DNA of 64,000 nt from Sialis fuliginosa. Lineage: Eukaryota; Arthropoda; Insecta; Megaloptera; Sialidae. Below are positions 33,886 through 44,181 of the stretch, piece after piece; the first letter of the stretch is position 1; each line of letters opens with the position of its first letter. The translations under genes and the position numbers were made by a program. The stretch spans positions 4,714,501-4,778,500 of the forward strand of contig OY540822.1 of NCBI GenBank assembly GCA_961205875.1, in the 5' to 3' direction. The notes beneath the pieces were generated by a model. It was not told the DNA's origin and made no database searches. It was given only the letters and a program-made list of their open reading frames with translations.

Positions 33886-34257
33886 GATACAAAAAGATTC
33901 GTTGATATCCAAACAGTAAGATTAAGTGAATCGCGAAAAAACAGCCTTAACAACGGTTTATTGTTAAAAGTTGAAAGTTCGGAAATTGTTAATACAAAAC
34001 AGTATTAGTGAAGAGATTCAGTAAATCAGCTGTCGATCAATCAACAACGACCTAGTGAACCAGTCGAAAACTCTACTGGGTGAATTCTAATTCTTCGCAC
34101 TAAGAACCAACGTACTCCACAGGAATATTTGGTGACGAATCCGGAATAGGAGAACACTATTCAACCCGAAGGAACATCGGGCAGGCAGTGGGTTCGGACG
34201 ATGGTATTCTACATTTGGGCTATGTGGTAAGTCTGTATTGATTTTTTTGTTTCGTTC

Positions 34258-34476
34258 ATGTCTAAGTATCCTCATCCAAAAATAAAAAAATCCAAAAGTT
34301 GTAATACTGTAAATGCTTTGAGTTCAAATACTGACGACGGTTTATCGACGGTACAAGAACAAAACATTAACACCGGCGAAGGTTTATCGCCAGTTGTTAA
34401 AAACTTGAGTTTCGCTAGTAATAAGTCAAATATTGAAAATATAAAACTAACAATTTCAAAAGAACAAATAAACTAA
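34258..34476 (+). CDS. Leader open frame upstream of gag
   Basis: 72 codons in the same frame as gag, closed by TAA twelve bases before the gag ATG. It is Lys/Ser/Asn-rich (MSKYPHPKIKKSKS start) with a short repeat pair NTDDGLSTVQEQN / NTGEGLSPVVKN. It has no known domain. It may be a real leader peptide, the spliced 5' exon of env, or the former N-terminus of gag cut by a stop. Weakly supported. Confidence 0.35.
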   Translation: MSKYPHPKIKKSKSCNTVNALSSNTDDGLSTVQEQNINTGEGLSPVVKNLSFASNKSNIENIKLTISKEQIN

Positions 34477-34488
34477 ATTAAAGTAAAT

Positions 34489-35760
34489 ATGGCAGCAACG
34501 CCACTAGATATTTTTAATAATTTAAGAATACCAGATGCAATAAAAGATTTGCCTACATTCAATGGTAATCCAAGATTACTGTACGATTTCATAAATAACG
34601 TACAGGAAATACTAGATATAATACCTAATTCAGACAATAATTATGTAAAATTTATAACTAGGGCTATAAGAAATAAAATAATTAATGAAGCAAACGAAGT
34701 ATTAAATATGTACGGTACTCCGGTACTATGGTCAGAAATAAAAAGAAATTTAATTTTACATTATTCAGATAAGCGTAACGAAACTTCCCTTATCAGAGAT
34801 TTACATACACTAAAGCAAACAAATGAAACTGTAGAAACCTTCTATAGTAAAATTATTGAACTTTTTTCAACAATGACAAACCTAATTAACATTCATGAAA
34901 CTGATGTAAACGTTATATCAGCCAAACATAAACTTTATCAAGAAATGTGCCTTAATACGTATCTGACAGGATTAAAAGAACCGTTAGGTAGTACTATAAG
35001 AGCAATGCGACCAACTTCATTGGCGGAAGCATTCAGTTTCTCGATACAAGAACAAAATACGTATTATGTTAGGAATACACCAAAATTCAATAATACACAA
35101 AATATTAGTCACACACCACACAACAGAACATACAATCACCCTACACCTCAAAATTCGAATTACAGACAATTTTCACAAAATTCGAATATTCGATCGTATA
35201 ACCCAAATAATTATCAATCGTATAATCAAAATAATAATCGATCGTATAATCAAAATAATTATCGATCATATATTCCAAATACTCAAATCAATCATCCACA
35301 ACAATTAAGATTTAATTCAAATGTTAATCGTCCTCAACAATCCCAACCTTTCTTCAATAATCGTCCAATTCAACAATCACAACATCCACAACAATCGAAA
35401 CCTATATATCGTCCTACTCCAATGGACACAAATAGTGGTAACACTAATAGATATAGACCAATACCTCAAACAAATACCCAATTCTTCAAATCAACAGGTC
35501 CTCCAAATTTCCATTCAAAAGAATTATTTAATTGTGAAAATCCTGAAATAACCCATCCTGATTTTGAAAACGAGTATATCGAATATAACTCTGCTTTAAA
35601 CGATGAATCAGAACAAGAATACTCTAGCTATCAACTAGATATTAATTCACATAAACATTTTCAAATTTTAGATCCACATATAAATGATGATTTCGAAACA
35701 AACGAAATAGATGAAGAAAATTTTCGGAAAATAGCCTTACACCAGCAGTCGGGTTCTTAA
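34489..35760 (+). CDS. gag: Gag of the errantivirus
   Basis: 423 residues. The capsid-like first half (LPTFNGNPRLLYDFINNVQE, IRNKIINEANEVLN, NETSLIRDLHTLKQT, YQEMCLNTYLTGLKEPLGS) fits gypsy-type Gag. The second half is Asn/Gln/Tyr-rich with SYNQNN-type short repeats and PTPMDTNSGN, without zinc knuckles, as usual in this group; an acidic tail follows. No break. The next frame (protease) is at -1 and overlaps, consistent with a programmed -1 shift. Confidence 0.9.
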   Translation: MAATPLDIFNNLRIPDAIKDLPTFNGNPRLLYDFINNVQEILDIIPNSDNNYVKFITRAIRNKIINEANEVLNMYGTPVLWSEIKRNLILHYSDKRNETSLIRDLHTLKQTNETVETFYSKIIELFSTMTNLINIHETDVNVISAKHKLYQEMCLNTYLTGLKEPLGSTIRAMRPTSLAEAFSFSIQEQNTYYVRNTPKFNNTQNISHTPHNRTYNHPTPQNSNYRQFSQNSNIRSYNPNNYQSYNQNNNRSYNQNNYRSYIPNTQINHPQQLRFNSNVNRPQQSQPFFNNRPIQQSQHPQQSKPIYRPTPMDTNSGNTNRYRPIPQTNTQFFKSTGPPNFHSKELFNCENPEITHPDFENEYIEYNSALNDESEQEYSSYQLDINSHKHFQILDPHINDDFETNEIDEENFRKIALHQQSGS

Positions 35761-36344
35761 ACTTAGACAGTAAACTAATAACAAAACTACCATATATTCA
35801 TATTTCTAATTCAAACGGTCCTCCATTAAAATTTTTGATTGATACAGGAAGCTGTACATCATTCATTAACCCAAAGTTAATTTCTGAATAATATATTTAC
35901 ACAGTTAAACCAATAACTATAACAACCGTATTCATTTCAAAACAAATAGACAAACAAACAACAATTGACAATTTAATAGAATTACAAAATGAAAAACCAT
36001 TAAATTTTTATCTTTTTAATTTTCATTCATATTTTGACGGACTAATAGGTTCAGACATATTAAGACAAATAAAAGCTCATATTGACTATGGCAACCAAAA
36101 ACTAATAACAGACAAAGTTTGTATACTTATTCTTTACAAACCAAATCACACAACAGGGATATTAGAAATAAATCCGCGCAGTAAGTTAACAATTAACGCA
36201 CCTGTAGACATAGAAAACGGAGATATTTTTATACCCAAAACTAATATACAACCAAATTTATTTGTCAACGAAGGCATTTATAAATCTAAAAATTGGCAAT
36301 CTAGAATTGAGATTGTAAATTTAAATGAAACCTCAAAAACTTTC
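35760..36344 (+). pseudogene. Protease part of errantivirus pol, with one stop
   Basis: The frame is -1 to gag and in frame with the long pol that follows. The active site is KFLIDTGSCTSFINP (Asp codon near 35841). A TAA at 35889-35891 interrupts it shortly after. After that the frame is open through FDGLIGSDILRQI into RT. This single stop is what separates gag-protease from the rest of pol; whether it is real or a base-call error cannot be told here. Confidence 0.85.
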
Positions 36345-39341
36345 ATGTTAGAACAACCTATTAAATGTAATAATTTAGAAAATTGCCAACAAATAAATAA
36401 TTTTGACATAAATTACACTAATAACGTATCAGACTCATCAGAAATTGAATCATTAATTCGCATTAATCATTTAAATTCAGAAGAGAAAAAAGCTATAGTA
36501 CATATTTGTAAAAAATTTGATGATATCTTCTTCAAAGAAGGACAAGACCTATCTTTTACCAATCAAATTAAACATGAAATTAAAACTACTGACGACACTC
36601 CAATTTATACCAAGTCTTACCGATACCCGGAAATTCATAAGAACGAAGTACGTAGTCAGATAGATAAATTATTAAAACAAGGAATTATTAGACCTAGTTT
36701 TTCTCCATGGTCTTCACCAATTTGGATTGTTCCAAAGAAATTAGACGCAAGCGGTATACGTAAATGGCGTTTAGTTGTAGACTATAAGAAATTAAATGAG
36801 AAAACAATAGACGATCGCTATCCTTTACCTAATATAACGGAAATCTTAGATAAGTTAGGAAAATGTATCTATTTTAGTACACTTGACTTAGCCTCAGGGT
36901 TCCACCAAATAGAAGTACATTCTAAAGACATTTCAAAAACAGCTTTTACAGTAGATCACGGTCATTACGAATACGTTCGGATGCCATTCGGATTAAAGAA
37001 CGCACCTAGTACATTCCAACGAGTAATGGACCATGTATTACGTGAATTACAAGGAAAAATCTGTCTTGTATACATGGATGACATAATTGTATTTTCTACT
37101 TCCCTCCAAGAACATATCGAAAACCTTAATAAAATATTTGAAAAGTTAAGATCAGCAAATCTAAAAATTCAGCTAGACAAGTCGGAATTTTTACATAAAG
37201 AAGTGGCATTTCTAGGACATGTAGTAACGAGAGACGGTGTAAAACCAAACCCTGATAAAATTTCTGCTATAAAAAAATTTCCCATCCCAAAAACAGAAAA
37301 ACAAATAAAATCTTTTCTAGGACTCTTAGGTTACTATAGAAAATTTATAAAAGACTTTTCCAAACTGACAAAACCACTAACAGAATGTTTGCGTAAAGAC
37401 AAACAAATTGTATTAGACGATAGATACAAACAATGTTTTGAAAATTGTAAACAATTACTTTGCAATGATCCAATTTTACAATACCCCGATTTTAGTAAAG
37501 AATTCAATTTGACAACAGATGCCAGTAATTACGCGTTGGGCGGAATTTTGTCCCAAGGTCCTATTGGATCTGATAAACCAATATGCTATGCGAGTAGAAC
37601 ACTGACAAAAACAGAACAAAATTATTCAACAATAGAAAAAGAACTTTTAGCAATTGTTTGGGCAACCAAATATTTCAGACCTTATCTATTCGGTCGAAAA
37701 TTTAAAATAATCACAGATCACAAACCTCTCACTTGGCTTTTCAGTTTAAAGGAACCAAATTCAAAATTGGTCCGCTGGCGGTTGAAACTCCAAGAATTCG
37801 AATTTGAAATTTTATATAAATCTGGAAAACTAAATCTAAACGCAGATGCACTTTCTAGAATCGAAATTAATTTACATAGTTGTAGCTCCGGAAGTTCTTT
37901 AAGCAACAATGTAGATGATTTAGATAAATTAACGGATAGTAACACAATTCACTCTGCTCAAGAAAATTTAAATAACGATATACCTATCACCGAAAAATGT
38001 ATAAATGACTTTAAAGAACAAATAATATTCACTCTAAAAGAACAATCACAAAAAATGACTTATAAAGTTTTATTTGAAACGAAACGTAGACGAACATTTT
38101 ATCAAAAAGACTTTAGTGAACAAGACATAGTAAACATTTTTAAACAATATGTTAGACCAAACCGATTATTTTGTATTTTTACAGATGACAATACATTTAA
38201 AATGGTACAAACCGTTTATGATAAATTTTTCAGTAACGGACGTTTTAAAATTGTTAGAAGTACAAAATTATTAGAAGACATTACCGAACGAGACTTACAA
38301 GATAATATTATATCTGAATATCACGAAAATTCAAATCATCGCGGAATTAGCGAAACATTTGAACATTTAAAACGGCAATATTATTTTGATAATATGAATC
38401 AGAAAATAACTAAGATTATAAATAATTGCGAAACTTGTCAAAAATTAAAGTACGAAAGACATCCACCAAAAATAAAATTTGAAATATCAGAGACCCCACG
38501 TGCACCTCTTGAAATATTAAATATAGACATATTCAATATTCACAAGAAAAATATATTAACAATAATAGACAAATTTACTAAATTTGCCTCAGCATTCATT
38601 ATAGAACAAAGAACAAGTTTAAATGTAGTTAAATCATTAACTCATTTCTTTTCGCAACACGGTCTTCCTAAATTAATTATAAATGACCCAGGTTTAGAAT
38701 TTACTGCTTCTATCTATAAGGATTTTCTTAAACAATATAATATTAAACAACATGAGACTACCGCAAAAAGTTCAACTGGTAACTCAGATGTAGAACGATT
38801 TCATTCTACGATAACAGAAATCTATAGGATAATATTTCATAAAGATAAAACAAAATTACCTACAGATATTTTGAATGAATGTTTAATAACTTATAACAAT
38901 TCAATTCATAGCACAATTAAACTAACACCATTCGAAGCGTTAAAAGGTCATATTAATAATTATAATGATTTAAATATAACCAATAATATAACAAACCCAC
39001 ACGATTATTTAAATGATTTAAAAACCAAGTACGAAAATATAAAACAAATTATTCATGACAGGCAACATAATAAAAAATTGAAAACAATTGAAAAACTAAA
39101 TAAAAATTTAGAAACCCCATCAAAATTAAAACCTGATGATGTAGTATATGAAAGAGATAATAAAAGAGAAAAATTAGCTCCTTTATATCAACAACATATA
39201 GTTTCAAAAAATAAAAATGTTACAGCTCAAACTTTAACTCGTAAAGTACATAAACGTAAGTTAAAACCAAAACGTAAATTTCAGGTTAATGCTGCAAATC
39301 GCAGGCAGTCAACGGATGGAAATCCACGATCTAACAAGTAG
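36345..39341 (+). CDS. pol: Errantivirus pol: RT, RNase H, integrase
   Basis: 998 codons are open from a Met downstream of the protease stop; the real polyprotein would start earlier. [47 protein letters not shown], active site CLVYMDDIIVFS near 241-252. RNase H: LTTDASNYALGGILSQG near 385. Integrase: zinc finger HENSNHRGISETFEH and NCETCQ, core Asp in ILNIDIFNI, Asp in INDPGLEF, Glu in GNSDVERFHST. In the second Asp block the usual N-G after Asp is P-G. It overlaps env by 53 bp. Confidence 0.93.
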   Translation: MLEQPIKCNNLENCQQINNFDINYTNNVSDSSEIESLIRINHLNSEEKKAIVHICKKFDDIFFKEGQDLSFTNQIKHEIKTTDDTPIYTKSYRYPEIHKNEVRSQIDKLLKQGIIRPSFSPWSSPIWIVPKKLDASGIRKWRLVVDYKKLNEKTIDDRYPLPNITEILDKLGKCIYFSTLDLASGFHQIEVHSKDISKTAFTVDHGHYEYVRMPFGLKNAPSTFQRVMDHVLRELQGKICLVYMDDIIVFSTSLQEHIENLNKIFEKLRSANLKIQLDKSEFLHKEVAFLGHVVTRDGVKPNPDKISAIKKFPIPKTEKQIKSFLGLLGYYRKFIKDFSKLTKPLTECLRKDKQIVLDDRYKQCFENCKQLLCNDPILQYPDFSKEFNLTTDASNYALGGILSQGPIGSDKPICYASRTLTKTEQNYSTIEKELLAIVWATKYFRPYLFGRKFKIITDHKPLTWLFSLKEPNSKLVRWRLKLQEFEFEILYKSGKLNLNADALSRIEINLHSCSSGSSLSNNVDDLDKLTDSNTIHSAQENLNNDIPITEKCINDFKEQIIFTLKEQSQKMTYKVLFETKRRRTFYQKDFSEQDIVNIFKQYVRPNRLFCIFTDDNTFKMVQTVYDKFFSNGRFKIVRSTKLLEDITERDLQDNIISEYHENSNHRGISETFEHLKRQYYFDNMNQKITKIINNCETCQKLKYERHPPKIKFEISETPRAPLEILNIDIFNIHKKNILTIIDKFTKFASAFIIEQRTSLNVVKSLTHFFSQHGLPKLIINDPGLEFTASIYKDFLKQYNIKQHETTAKSSTGNSDVERFHSTITEIYRIIFHKDKTKLPTDILNECLITYNNSIHSTIKLTPFEALKGHINNYNDLNITNNITNPHDYLNDLKTKYENIKQIIHDRQHNKKLKTIEKLNKNLETPSKLKPDDVVYERDNKREKLAPLYQQHIVSKNKNVTAQTLTRKVHKRKLKPKRKFQVNAANRRQSTDGNPRSNK

Positions 39342-40908
39342 TCAAGGTCTATTATCGCTAAAAATAGGCAATGCAAAAATCATAAATGATTACACCAAAT
39401 TAATTCACATAGTAAATTTGACCAAATACGAAGAAAACATAGACATTATAGAATATAACATTAATCGACTCGAACATGAAATCACAACTCGACCATTTTC
39501 ACTTAATACACAAATTGTCCATAATAAATTTGAAAATCTTAAAGAAAAATTAAGATTACTTTTACCACACAAATTAGTCAAACGAGGACTAATAAACGGA
39601 CTTGGAACAATTATTAAGACAATTACAGGTAATATGGATCATAACGATGCAGTAGAAATTAATAGACAAATAGAAACACTAAAATTAAATCAACACGACT
39701 TGAATAATGCACTGACAGAACAATTAAGTATAAATCAAGAAATGACAAAAAGGTTCAATAATATTACAAACCATATTAATAAACAACAAGTAACCATTGA
39801 AAAGTACTTTGATCATTTCCGAAACGAACTATTAAATAAAATAAATTTTGCAGAAGCACAAGTTATGTATAATCAATATATTGATAAAATTATTTACAAT
39901 ATAGATCTACTTACTATACATCTTAAAGATATAAGTGAATCTATAGTTTTAGCCAAACTCAATGTAATTCCTAAACAAATATTACATCCGGCGGAATTAA
40001 AACAAATCTATCAATATTTTAACAATCAAAATATCAATCTAGTTTCTAGTGAACATATATACGAATTATTAGAACTACAAGCATATTACAATCAAACAAA
40101 TATCATATTTGTAATATTAATTCCTAACTTCCTTAATGAACAATTTAATTATTATCATATTAGAAACCTACCTATAAACAATACTTATACAATTAAAATT
40201 CCTACTCCTTATATTATCTTGAACGAGATAAGCTATCAGTATATGACGAAACCATGTAACCTTATAGAGAATCAATATTTCTGTGAAAGTAAACATCTTA
40301 AATCGTTAGAAAATGAACATTGCATTACAAAACTAATACAGAAATCAACAGCTAACTGTTCTCTGATCGAAACCGAAGATGTGGAATTTATAGAAACAAT
40401 CGAACAAAACTATTTACTGATTGCAACACAGCACCCCCAAGAAATTCAAACGACATGTGAAATGGAACAAAAGACCATCATAGGAAATTTATTAATACAT
40501 TTCCAAAACTGCAGTATAGAAATTAACAACATAAAATATACAAGCAAATCAACACTTTCGTGGGACGACATTTTTATCATACCTACTGTTTTTTCGCAAC
40601 TTCAAGTAAGAAATATTTCCAAAACTCTAACTCTACAAAAACTTAACGATTTTCATCAACAAACAAGAAAAGCAATAGAGTTGTTAGAAGTCAGAGAAAA
40701 TAAAATGAATTATTCTACATACACTATAATTGGGATAATTATTACAATAATAATCACTACAATTATTATTCGAAGAAAACGTAAAACCAAAAATGAAGAA
40801 ACGAAAAATGAAAATTGTGCACCAGTCAGCTATAATGCTTCCACATCGCCTAAAGTTCAATTTCATTGGCCGATGTCTCAGACTTTGGTGGGAGGAGTCA
40901 TGAAATGA
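39289..40908 (+). CDS. env: Errantivirus Env (baculovirus-F-like fusion protein family)
   Basis: 539 residues. A dibasic furin-like site (LVKRG, residues 97-100) is followed by a fusion-peptide-like hydrophobic run GLINGLGTIIKTITG. Long helical heptad regions and paired cysteines in the C-terminal ectodomain follow, then a membrane span (about 478-494) and a short basic cytoplasmic tail. No clear signal peptide at this Met. A strong acceptor (GTAAATTTCAG) just upstream suggests translation from a spliced message whose leader supplies the N-terminus, as known for gypsy. The stop lies 13 bp inside the 3' LTR. No break seen. Confidence 0.9.
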   Translation: MLQIAGSQRMEIHDLTSSQGLLSLKIGNAKIINDYTKLIHIVNLTKYEENIDIIEYNINRLEHEITTRPFSLNTQIVHNKFENLKEKLRLLLPHKLVKRGLINGLGTIIKTITGNMDHNDAVEINRQIETLKLNQHDLNNALTEQLSINQEMTKRFNNITNHINKQQVTIEKYFDHFRNELLNKINFAEAQVMYNQYIDKIIYNIDLLTIHLKDISESIVLAKLNVIPKQILHPAELKQIYQYFNNQNINLVSSEHIYELLELQAYYNQTNIIFVILIPNFLNEQFNYYHIRNLPINNTYTIKIPTPYIILNEISYQYMTKPCNLIENQYFCESKHLKSLENEHCITKLIQKSTANCSLIETEDVEFIETIEQNYLLIATQHPQEIQTTCEMEQKTIIGNLLIHFQNCSIEINNIKYTSKSTLSWDDIFIIPTVFSQLQVRNISKTLTLQKLNDFHQQTRKAIELLEVRENKMNYSTYTIIGIIITIIITTIIIRRKRKTKNEETKNENCAPVSYNASTSPKVQFHWPMSQTLVGGVMK

Positions 40909-41243
40909 ACTATCTATTATATAAGATAAATATATATTTCAATAACCAATAGTTAAGATATTATATTGTATTGTACTTAATTTAATTATGAATAACTATT
41001 TAATCATATCTATAACACTTAGGAATTTAACACATTTTTATCATCTCCTTATCCGGCGTACAAACGTATTATATTACATTCAGAGAATTATAGAAAATGA
41101 TGACGGAGTAAAATCATGCAAACTGTTATCCTCTTCTATAAGACTTATTCTCAAGCATACCATCTAGCTATAAGCATTATATAGAATTATAACAAATAAA
41201 GATTTTTTTTAAAAAGGATATTTTTTCAATGAAAAACATAATT
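40896..41243 (+). repeat. 3' LTR of the errantivirus
   Basis: 348 bp, two visible differences from the 5' copy; preceded by the purine tract TGGTGGGAGG. Confidence 0.93.
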
Positions 41244-41247
41244 CACG

Positions 41248-41797
41248 CTTTCACGGTAATATTTTAACAAAATGAAGACAGATACCTGCCAAAAGGACAT
41301 ACAATAGTAATATTTCGATATCGATACTTTTAAGGATGTTACGAATATCCATCCATAATATACATACTTGTTAACTTACTTTCCGAGACCACTATAGTTC
41401 GGTACGACGTTCCTGTCATCCGCCACAAGCGACTCGGACTTTTAACTTCTTGGATACACACAAAATAGCACTAAAATAGATTACTGACAGGAAAAACGGT
41501 ATACAAATGAGTAAAATATTCTTAACCCTTATGTTACTACTCATTTTTAACTTTCGGTTAAAATAATTTTATTTGTGAACGCCAGATTCTATTTGAGGAG
41601 AAGTTCCCCATTATTCAAGTTATTAAGAAGAATTTCAAGTGCTATTTAATGGATTTTTTATTTTTCATTTCATTTATATAAGCTTAATCTTGTTTAGTCG
41701 TCTGTTTACTACCATACGGTCTTTCAGTAAGATACATTGAAATTAATAAATAAATAAAATACAAGTTGATAAAATTTGAATATTTTATATTTAACTA
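41248..41797. other. Spacer, no gene
   Basis: AT-rich. The string GTTAACTTACTTTCCGA near 41388 also occurs near 33451, on the other side of the errantivirus, with similar bases after it, so a dispersed repeat is present on both sides. Confidence 0.4.
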
Positions 41798-41805
41798 CAC
41801 ATTTA

Positions 41806-41932
41806 CAGAGGCGTAGTAAGAAACATTTTCGGGGGGGGGGGGGGGAGTACATATGAGTTAAATTTTTTTAGAACACTGAATATTTCGGAGGGGGTGTTGT
41901 CTCACAACCCCCCTTCCATTACTACGCCACTG
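41806..41932. mobile_element. Small hAT-type MITE, 127 bp
   Basis: Ends CAGAGGCGTAGTAA and TTACTACGCCACTG are inverted with one mismatch. The flanking 8-mers CACATTTA and TACATTTA match at 7 of 8. The interior has a long G run (about 41830-41846). CAG-start, short inverted ends and 8-bp duplication fit hAT. Confidence 0.75.
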
Positions 41933-42149
41933 TACATTTATCTATTTTAGAATAAAACATAAAAAATTATTTGTCAATTGGTAACGGACAGTTTTTACAA
42001 ATTATTAATGAAGATGAATGTTCGTCGCATATAGGTTTTTCACACTGAAAAAATGTTTTGCGAGTCTTTTTTCTTCGCTTGAGGGGGGCTTCATGACAGC
42101 TATGTGAACTTGGCAACTGACTTTGGAAAATTAAATTTTTTTTATATGC

Positions 42150-43293
42150 ATTCGTTTGTACCTCGTTTGTACCCGTTAGTACCGCAAAAATTTTCGTTTG
42201 TACCTCAAAGGGCTAAGAGATATAAATTTTTTAAAAAAGGGTAGCAACCAACATTATAATATTAAAAATCTGTGAACGGCATCAGCTTTGACATCGTTTG
42301 TACCCGTTTGTACCGCAAATATTATTGGTTTTAAACAAAAGGGCTAAATAATAAAAATTAAAAATAAGGGCGACATCCAAAAAGTTCCAAAGTGGGTATT
42401 TCTAATTTCGATTGTTTAATAAATTGTTTATCATGTGCAATCGTTTGTACCTTTTGTGCGTTCGTTTGTACCACCAACGGTTATTTTTTTACTCTAAGGG
42501 CTCGAAGGGAAAAACAAAAAAAACATCGTAGACTATGTAATTTTCGGAATATTTTAAATCTGTAAACGGCATTGGATTCAGCGTCGTTTGTACTCGTTTG
42601 TACCGCAAATAGTTTTGTTTCTACCTCAAAGGGCCAAAAGGTACAAACGATTGGACATTTGAAAATCTATTATCATTGTTATTTCGTGTTTGGTATATTA
42701 AATAAATTGTTTATCATATGCAATCGTTTGTACCTTTTGTGTGTTCGTTTGTACCACCAAGGTTTATTTTTTTACTCTAAGGGCTCGAAGAGAAAAACAA
42801 AAAAAAACATCGTAGGCTATGTAATTTTCGGAATATTTTAAATCTGTAAACGGCATTGGATTCAGCGTCGTTTGTACTCGTTTGTACCGCAAATAGTTTT
42901 GTTTCTACCTCAAAGGGCCAAAAGGTACAAACGATTGGACATTTGAAAATCTATTATCATTGTTATTTCGTGTTTGGTATATTAAATAAATTGTTTATCA
43001 TATGCAATCGTTTGTACCTTTTGTGTGTTCGTTTGTACCACCAAGGGTTGTCTTTTAAGTATAAGGGCTCGAAGGAAAAAACAAAAAAAACATCGTAGAC
43101 TATGAAATTTTCGGAATATTTTAAATCTGTAAACGGCATTGGATTCAGCGTCGTTTGTACTCGTTTGTACCGCAAATAGTTTTGTTTCTACCTCAAAGGG
43201 CCAAAAGGTACAAACGATTGGACATTTGAAAATCTATTATCATTGTTATTTCGTGTTTGGTATATTAAATAAATTGTTTATCATATGCAATCG
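42150..43293. repeat. ~284-bp tandem satellite rich in GTTTGTACC
   Basis: The string TTTTCGGAATATTTTAAATC recurs at 42541, 42825 and 43108, a period of 284/283 bp; a diverged unit precedes (about 42255). Each unit holds four or more GTTTGTACC boxes and one inverted GGTACAAACGA. The three right-hand units are nearly identical, so they were recently homogenised. The repeated 80-90-codon open frames inside are by-products. The array ends abruptly at 43293. Confidence 0.9.
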
Positions 43294-44180
43294 TTATTAT
43301 TAATATTTTTTTTATTATTTAATTATTTATTAATTTTATTGTAAAACAAAGTTTTGTAGTAATTAGTAATGTATCTATAAAATACGGGAAGCGCTGTTTC
43401 CCCTGCTTCCATGGACACTTCGCCACTGGCGTGTAGCTTTTAATGCAATCGCCCCGACTAAAAGCAACTCTCAACCGATTTCATCCAATCGATTTTTTAA
43501 TCTTGTTGGTATTTCTGTAAGTTTTACTGGATTGTTAATATAGGTCACGTCATTTGTCACCTCAAATATGACGCATTCACCTGAAAAAAATTGACAACTT
43601 ATGAATATAATCCACAAAAATTATATTTTTTTCAAAGTTACATATTAGGTATTAATAATTTCCATTGACACTATATACTAAATATATTTTCAATATTTTT
43701 GTCGCATCTTTTTTTTGAAGGGGGGGGGGGGATAAATAGTATTCACTGATTTCTATATTTTATTATTTTTGTAATTGTGGTTTAAATTTTTTTGTTAAAT
43801 TTTATTATGTTTTTAACTATACTTATTATAGTATTATTATATTACTGAAATTACCCATACATACACTCCATCAACATCTGATGCTTGAGTTTTACTTTGA
43901 CATGTCTAATGAAACTAGTTGGTTCCATTAAAGTTGAGCTACAAAACGGACAAGGGTACATTTAAAACGTTCAAAACAATTAATCCTAACCTAATCTTGG
44001 ATTATTTATAAAAAAGGTTTTATCCTAATATCAATAATTCTTAGATTATTTGTGAAATAGTTCTCTTATCTTAATCTTATCCATACAGTATTTTAATTTT
44101 CTTGAAATAAAAAAAAACTAAGTTTGTAAATGTAAATTTCATAAATGATTTATTACCAGATGTACTGATGTTTTCATGTT
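43294..44180. other. AT-rich spacer, no gene
   Basis: Contains a G run near 43719-43731. No coding signal recognised. Confidence 0.4.
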
Positions 44181-44181
44181 C

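Larger units (their letters stand above)
33524..41243 (+). mobile_element. Near-complete errantivirus (endogenous insect gypsy-type retrovirus), 7720 bp
   Basis: Two 348-bp LTRs (AGTCAT...AATT), a 4-bp duplication CACG (33520-33523 and 41244-41247), a primer site, gag, pol, env and a purine tract (TGGTGGGAGG). I see two LTR differences (GTATAA/CTATAA and CGCC/CTCC), about 99.4% identity, so the insertion is fairly young. One in-frame stop in the protease is the only clear lesion. Members of this group can make enveloped particles in insects; whether this copy could is not shown. Confidence 0.95.

Noticed and set aside
33449-41530. Similar sequence on both sides of the errantivirus, suggesting a larger composite element
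   Set aside because: The CACG duplication already explains the insertion; the similarity (GTTAACTTACTTTCCGA and a short tract after) is weak and lies away from the borders.
42572-43098. Two near-identical frames of 80-89 codons starting MDSASF
   Set aside because: They are the same part of successive satellite units and disappear in diverged units.
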